DNA of 64,000 nt, from assembly GCF_001280205.1 (NCBI RefSeq), contig NZ_CP012573.1, positions 2,046,001 through 2,110,000 of the forward strand, written 5' to 3'. This stretch comes from Clavibacter capsici. Lineage in GTDB: Bacteria > Actinomycetota > Actinomycetes > Actinomycetales > Microbacteriaceae. Made by a program: the position numbers and the translations under genes. The notes beneath the pieces were generated by a model, which had not been told where the DNA came from, ran no database searches, and was given only the letters and a program-made list of their open reading frames with translations. Shown here piece by piece: positions 59,685-64,000 of the stretch; positions within the stretch are counted from its first letter, which is position 1, and each line of letters opens with the position of its first letter.

Positions 59685-60605
59685 ATGTCCGACAGCACCG
59701 CATCCCCCGCCCCGCTCACCGTCCTGATCTCGGGCGCCGGCGGCACCATCGGCACCGAGCTGCAGGCCCAGCTCCGGGCCGCCGGGCACCGGGTGGAGAC
59801 GCTGGTGCGGCACGCGCCCGCGTCGCCCGACGAGCACGAGTGGCAGCCCGCCGACGGGCGCCTGGATCCCGCGGTGCTCGACGGCGTCGACGCCGTCGTC
59901 AACCTGTCGGGCGCCTCGATCAGCCGCCTGCCGTGGACGAAGCCGTACCGGGAGGAGATCCGCTCCTCGCGCGTGCACGCGACGCGGACCATCGTCGGGG
60001 CGTTCGCGTCGTCCGCGAACCCGCCGCGCACGCTGCTGAACGGATCCGCCGTCGGCTTCTACGGCGACCGTCCCGCCGAGCGCCTGACCGAGGACTCGCC
60101 ACGCGGGACGGGCTTCCTCGCGGAGGTCGTGGAGGCATGGGAGGCCGAGGCGTTCCAGGCGCCCGCCGACGTGCGCGTGGCGACCCTGCGCACCGGGCTC
60201 GTGCTCGCGCAGGCCGGTGCCCTCGCTCCCCTGCGCCTCCTCACGGCCCTGGGGCTCGCCGGGAAGCTCGGCACGGGCGGCCAGGTGTGGCCGTGGATCT
60301 CGCTCCGCGACGAGGCCGCCGCCATCGTCCACCTGCTGACCTCGTCGGTCGCGGGGCCCGTGAACCTCACCGGACCCGAGCCCGTCATGGCCGACCGGCT
60401 CATGCGGCACCTGGCGAAGCGCATGCACCGGCCCTACGTCGTGCCGGCGCCGGAGGTCCTCATCCGGCTCGCGCTGCAGGACGCCGGCCAGGAGCTGCTG
60501 CTGTCCAGCCAGCCGGCCCGGCCCGAGAAGCTCGTCGCGGACGGCTTCGCGTTCCGCGACCCCACCGTCGAGCTCGCGATCGACCGGCTGCTCGCGAGGA
60601 GCTGA
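59685..60605 (+). CDS. TIGR01777-type NAD-dependent epimerase (SDR family)
   Basis: A 306-residue extended SDR with ISGAGGTIGTELQAQL as Rossmann motif, NLSGASI, and the C-terminal DUF1731 block PVMADRLMRHLAKRMHRPYVVPAPEVLIRLAL. The active-site Tyr region reads GSAVGFYGDRPAE. The family (SulA/SDR39U1-like) has unknown substrate. ATG at 59685 has an AAGGGCTCGACC upstream. It is divergent from thyX and convergent with the small TPR membrane gene, with a 20-nt gap. Confidence 0.88.
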   Translation: MSDSTASPAPLTVLISGAGGTIGTELQAQLRAAGHRVETLVRHAPASPDEHEWQPADGRLDPAVLDGVDAVVNLSGASISRLPWTKPYREEIRSSRVHATRTIVGAFASSANPPRTLLNGSAVGFYGDRPAERLTEDSPRGTGFLAEVVEAWEAEAFQAPADVRVATLRTGLVLAQAGALAPLRLLTALGLAGKLGTGGQVWPWISLRDEAAAIVHLLTSSVAGPVNLTGPEPVMADRLMRHLAKRMHRPYVVPAPEVLIRLALQDAGQELLLSSQPARPEKLVADGFAFRDPTVELAIDRLLARS

Positions 60606-60625
60606 GGAGCGGGCGCGGCCCGTCG

Positions 60626-61078
60626 TCAGGCGGCGGGCTCGCGTGTACCGTGCAGCGCGATCGCCCGGCGGATCGCCCCGCGTGCCCGTCGACGGTCGCC
60701 GCTCGCGTCGTAGGCGAGCCCGAGCCGGAACCACGCGCGCCAGCTCGCCGGATCCTGCTCGACCTCGGCCTGGTAGGCGGGGAAGGCGGCGTCGGCCGCG
60801 TCGCGCAGAGGGCGACCGCTGGCGCGGGTGGGCAGGTCGGCCTCGGGCAGCCCGCCCTCCTCGTCGAGGATCCGCGCGAGGCGGCCGCTGCGCACGCCGA
60901 ACGACAGCTCGCGGACGAGCGCCCACACGCCGACGAGCGGCAGGATCACGAGACCGAGGCCGAAGACGACGCCCAGCGGCTCGCCCGAGACGACGAGCAG
61001 GACGGCGATCTGGCCGGTCAGTGCGAGGTACAGCACCATGAGCACGGCCATGAGGCCGACGCCGATGCGCGTGCCCAT
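60626..61078 (-). CDS. Small membrane protein with TPR-like C-terminus
   Basis: A 150-residue protein: two membrane helices in the first ~60 residues (IGVGLMAVLMVLYLALTGQIAVLLVVSG and GVVFGLGLVILPLVGVWALVREL), then a cytoplasmic tail with a TPR motif (PASWRAWFRLGLAYDASGDRRRARGAIRRAIAL). ATG at 61078 shares a base with the dapB stop (TGATG), so they are co-translated. Function unknown; homologues of this layout occur next to dapB in other Microbacteriaceae as far as I recall. Confidence 0.8.
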   Translation of the reverse strand: MGTRIGVGLMAVLMVLYLALTGQIAVLLVVSGEPLGVVFGLGLVILPLVGVWALVRELSFGVRSGRLARILDEEGGLPEADLPTRASGRPLRDAADAAFPAYQAEVEQDPASWRAWFRLGLAYDASGDRRRARGAIRRAIALHGTREPAA

Positions 61079-61914
61079 CAGGCGCTCGTGACGGTGGCGG
61101 CCTGACCGCTCGGCCCGCCGTCGTCGACCGGTCCGGTGGTCGCGGCGGCGGCGTCGGCGGCCTGCGCCGCGCGCTCGCGGGAGCCGTCCAGGTCGATGAG
61201 GCGGTCGAGGCCGACGACGACGCCGCGGGCGTCGCGCGTGGCGCGGAGGGCGAGCAGGATCCCCGCCTCGTACGCGCTGGGCGCCAGCGTGTCGTGGCTG
61301 ATCGTGAGGACCTCGCCGTTGCCGCCGAACACCACGTCCTGCTTGGCGACGACGCCCTGCATCCGGAGGCTGTGCACGGGGATGCTCGCGACCTGCTGGC
61401 CCCGGGCGCGCTGGTCCGTGTGCGGCGCCTGCACCGGTCCGCGGGTGCCGCGCGCCTGGGACATGAGCTCCGCGGTGCGCACCGCCGTGCCGGACGGCGA
61501 GTCGATCTTGGTCGCGCCGTGCGCCTCGACGATCTCGATGGAGTCGTAGAACCGCGCGGCCATCTGCGCGAACGAGGTGGCGAGGACGCTGCCGACGGAG
61601 AAGTTCGGGATGATGACGACGCCCACGGCGAGGTTGCCCGTGATGCGCCGCTCGAGACCCTGGATCCGCTCGCCCGTCCAGCCGCTCGTGCCCACGAGCA
61701 CGTTCATCCCGTGCGCCACGGCGTACTCGACGACGCCCTGGCTCACCGCCGGGAGCGTGACGTCGACCGCGATGTCGGCGTCGAGCATGTCGGACAGCTC
61801 GTCCTTGGAGTCGAGGCTGGCGACGAGCTCGAACTCGCTGCTCGCCTCGACGATCTGCGTGATCAGCTGGCCCATGCGTCCCGTTGCGCCGACGACGGCG
61901 ACCGTGGTTGTCAT
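61078..61914 (-). CDS. dapB: 4-hydroxy-tetrahydrodipicolinate reductase
   Basis: Reduces the DapA product with NAD(P)H. The 278-residue product has VVGATGRMGQLI, the PNFSVGSVLA block and the catalytic motif EAHGATKIDSPSGTA. The usual motif is E-x-H-H-x2-K-x-D-x-PSGTA: the first His and the Lys are kept, the second His is Gly here. A ~30-residue Ala/Gly/Asp tail follows the core. ATG at 61914 (MTTTVAVVG). No clear Shine-Dalgarno or TANNNT box was found upstream. Confidence 0.93.
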   Translation of the reverse strand: MTTTVAVVGATGRMGQLITQIVEASSEFELVASLDSKDELSDMLDADIAVDVTLPAVSQGVVEYAVAHGMNVLVGTSGWTGERIQGLERRITGNLAVGVVIIPNFSVGSVLATSFAQMAARFYDSIEIVEAHGATKIDSPSGTAVRTAELMSQARGTRGPVQAPHTDQRARGQQVASIPVHSLRMQGVVAKQDVVFGGNGEVLTISHDTLAPSAYEAGILLALRATRDARGVVVGLDRLIDLDGSRERAAQAADAAAATTGPVDDGGPSGQAATVTSA

Positions 61915-61971
61915 CCGCCCAGCGTACCGGCGCGCATGGCCGTGACGCTGGGCGGCCGGACGCGGCAGCGG

Positions 61972-62574
61972 CTAGTAGGGCTGCTGCTCCGGGAGGCCGG
62001 TGCGCAGCTCGACGGGCAGGTGGCCGAGGTCGTTGTGCACCACGAGCACCGGCGGCTTCGCCGAGCGCACGCGGATGATGGTGAGGCCGCAGTTGGCCTG
62101 GTTGATGCCCATCCACCGCCACTCGGGCGCGTCGAACACGTGCCGCACGAACCACGCGATCACGAAGTTGTGGGTGATGAGCAGGTCGTGCCGGTCCTCG
62201 CGCGCGGGTGCCAGGAACTCGCTGACGGCATCGGCCATCTGGGCGCTCCCCGCGTCGATCTCCTCCTCGGTGATCCCGCCGAAGAACGACTCGAACGCGT
62301 GCGGCATGTCGGGCACCGGGCCCGACGGGATGCAGTCGAAGAGCAGGGACGAGGGCTCCGGCTCCATCGCCGGCATGCGCTCGGCCATGATCGCCGCCGT
62401 CTCCTCCGCGCGCGCGAGCGGCGAGTGGCGGACCGAGGTGAAGGGCACGCCGCTCAACCGGTCGGCGATGCAGTGGGCCTGGCGCTTGCCGCGGCCGGAG
62501 AGCGGGCCGTCGGGCAGGCCGTGCTCGGCGTCCTGCTGCTCGCCGTGGCGGACGAGGTAGATGTAGTGGGACAC
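61972..62574 (-). CDS. Histidine phosphatase (phosphoglycerate-mutase-like)
   Basis: A 200-residue branch-2-type histidine phosphatase: catalytic LVRHGEQQD, the second His in LLITHNFVIAWF, and RHSPLARAEETAAIM. The name phosphoglycerate mutase is often used, but it is more likely a phosphatase; substrate unknown. GTG at 62574 has AGGAGG 4 nt upstream. The M16 peptidase stop TAG overlaps this ribosome site, so the two genes are coupled. Confidence 0.88.
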   Translation of the reverse strand: MSHYIYLVRHGEQQDAEHGLPDGPLSGRGKRQAHCIADRLSGVPFTSVRHSPLARAEETAAIMAERMPAMEPEPSSLLFDCIPSGPVPDMPHAFESFFGGITEEEIDAGSAQMADAVSEFLAPAREDRHDLLITHNFVIAWFVRHVFDAPEWRWMGINQANCGLTIIRVRSAKPPVLVVHNDLGHLPVELRTGLPEQQPY

Positions 62575-62582
62575 GGTTCCTC

Positions 62583-63938
62583 CTAGAGGAGCGAGGGGGT
62601 CGCGAGCAGCGGGGCGAACGCGTCGGCGCCGACGGTGCCCACAGCGGCGATCGACAGCGGACGGGAGACGAGGTCCGCCGCGAGGTCGCGGACGTCCTCG
62701 GCGGTGACGCGGGACAGGCGCGAGAGCGTCTCGTCGAGGTCGACGTACTCGCCCGTGGTGATCTCCGACCGGCCGAGCCGCGACATGCGCGTGTCCGAGT
62801 CCTCGAGCGCCAGGGCGGACTGGCCGGAGAGCTGGCCGAACGCGCGCGACAGCTCCTCCTCGGTGACGTGCTCCTCGGCGAGGCGCCGGAACTCGTCGAC
62901 CATGAGGCGCGCGACCTGCGCGGTCTTCGCCGCCGTGCACCCGGCGTAGAGGCCGAAGACGCCCGCGTCCGAGTACGAGGCGCCGAAGGAGTAGACGGAG
63001 TAGGCGAGGCCGCGCTTCTCGCGCACCTCCTGGAACAGGCGCGACGACATCCCGCCGCCCAGCACCGAGTTGAGCATCGCGAGGGCGGGCCGGCGGTCGT
63101 CGGACGCGGCGAGGCCGGGGACGCCCAGCAGGATGTTCGTCTGCTCGATGGGACGGTCGACCACGACGAGCTCGCTGCCGCGGGTGATGACGGGGGCGGC
63201 GCCGGTGCGGCGGGCCACCGGGGCGGCCCGGACCGAGAGGTCCCAGCCGGCGCGCTCGAGGCCCGCCGTGACGCGGGCGACGAGGGCGTCGTGGTCCACC
63301 GCGCCGGCGGCCGTGATGACGAGGTCCTGCGGACGGTAGTTGCGGCGGTAGTGCGCGACGACGGCGTCCAGCTCGGCGGCTTCGATGTCCGCGGGGCTGC
63401 CCCCGATGGGGCGACCGAGCGGGTGATCCCCCAGCACGGCCTCGAAGAAGCGCTCGCTCGTGACGTCACCCGGGTCGTCGTCCGCCATGGCGAGCTCCTC
63501 GAGGATGACCCCGCGCTCCGTCTCGAACTCCTCGGCGTCGATGAGGCTCGAGGTGACCATGTCGGCGAGCACGTCGACGGCCATGCCGAGGTCGCGATCC
63601 CGGACCTTGGCGTAGTAGCAGGTGTACTCCTTGGCGGTGACGGCGTTGTGCTCGCCGCCGACGGCGTCGAAGGCCACGGCGATGTCGAGCGCCGAGCGCG
63701 ACGGCGTGCCCTTGAACAGGAGGTGCTCGAGGAAGTGCGTGGAGCCGAGGTCGCCCGGCTGCTCGTCGCGGGATCCGACGGCGACCCACATCCCGATGGT
63801 CGCGCTGCTGCTGCCGGGAACGTCCTCGCTGAGGATGCGCACGCCGGACGGCAGGACCGAGCGACGGACGCGGGCACCACCCGCCGACTGCACGGTGAGC
63901 TCGGGGAGGTCGAGGGGGAGTTCTACGGCGCGGGACAT
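62583..63938 (-). CDS. M16-family zinc peptidase (PepR-like)
   Basis: A 451-residue insulinase-family peptidase: inverted zinc motif HFLEHLLFKG (~69-78) and the downstream Glu in the helix AKEYTCYYAKV/ETERGVILEEL. The C-terminal half has the R/Y substrate motif GLAYSVYSFGASY. Homologues follow pnp in Actinobacteria (PepR). ATG at 63938 has a TAGGGT box 7 nt upstream; GTG at 63947 is within that box. The last 53 nt of the window past it hold nothing readable. Confidence 0.93.
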   Translation of the reverse strand: MSRAVELPLDLPELTVQSAGGARVRRSVLPSGVRILSEDVPGSSSATIGMWVAVGSRDEQPGDLGSTHFLEHLLFKGTPSRSALDIAVAFDAVGGEHNAVTAKEYTCYYAKVRDRDLGMAVDVLADMVTSSLIDAEEFETERGVILEELAMADDDPGDVTSERFFEAVLGDHPLGRPIGGSPADIEAAELDAVVAHYRRNYRPQDLVITAAGAVDHDALVARVTAGLERAGWDLSVRAAPVARRTGAAPVITRGSELVVVDRPIEQTNILLGVPGLAASDDRRPALAMLNSVLGGGMSSRLFQEVREKRGLAYSVYSFGASYSDAGVFGLYAGCTAAKTAQVARLMVDEFRRLAEEHVTEEELSRAFGQLSGQSALALEDSDTRMSRLGRSEITTGEYVDLDETLSRLSRVTAEDVRDLAADLVSRPLSIAAVGTVGADAFAPLLATPSLL

Positions 63939-64000
63939 CAGCGTCACCCTACCCCGCAGGACCGACGCCGCCCCGGGAGGGACGCTGCCCCGGGCCGGAG

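Overview
The window is ordinary chromosomal backbone of a high-GC actinobacterium. Gene content and order, an rRNA operon without spacer tRNAs, and many apparently leaderless genes suggest Microbacteriaceae, most likely Clavibacter or a close relative (an inference from recognised proteins; no search was run). No phage, transposon, CRISPR array or tRNA gene was found. Almost everything is on the minus strand.

Layout. 1-6886: 3'-truncated pyrG, then a tightly overlapping minus-strand run (TPR protein, HAD phosphatase, small protein, tlyA, nadK, recN). 7245-13094: one 16S-23S-5S rRNA operon on the minus strand, with a readable promoter, a processing stem around each large rRNA, and a terminator. 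13158-16740: tyrS, a divergent two-gene plus-strand satD-like/membrane-protein operon, mpg, and a 45-residue membrane protein coupled to argH. 16737-24915: arginine cluster argC-J-B-D-F-G-H, without argR. 25051-28634: pheS-pheT. 28696-32148: gluABCD-type amino-acid ABC importer. 32301-34382: a SpoU-type rRNA methyltransferase, then infC-rpmI-rplT, where infC begins at a non-canonical ATC. 34759-38079: DUF1844 protein, then hisB-hisH-priA-sseB.

38199-39618: divergent LysM protein and lexA with two LexA-box-like operators, each sitting on a readable promoter. 39700-45379: hflX, a methyltransferase, dapF, miaA, miaB. 45430-48182: recX with a very long N-terminal extension, recA behind a LexA box, and a DUF3046 protein. 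48321-52775: clgR, cinA-type amidase, pgsA, ftsK. 52853-55820: a compact MacAB-like efflux cassette closed by its own terminator. 56054-63938: RNase J, dapA, thyX, an epimerase, a small TPR membrane protein, dapB, a histidine phosphatase and an M16 peptidase.

Themes. The window is rich in translation, amino-acid biosynthesis (Arg, His, Lys/DAP) and DNA repair. Translational coupling by 1-11 nt stop/start overlaps is pervasive. Seventeen genes carry a TANNNT -10-like hexamer only 6-9 nt before the start codon, which predicts leaderless transcripts. I found no convincing novel multi-gene system; the better leads are regulatory (satD operator repeats, the SOS divergon with a 5'-leader hairpin, the AUC-start infC) and structural (repeat-rich TPR protein, recX extension).
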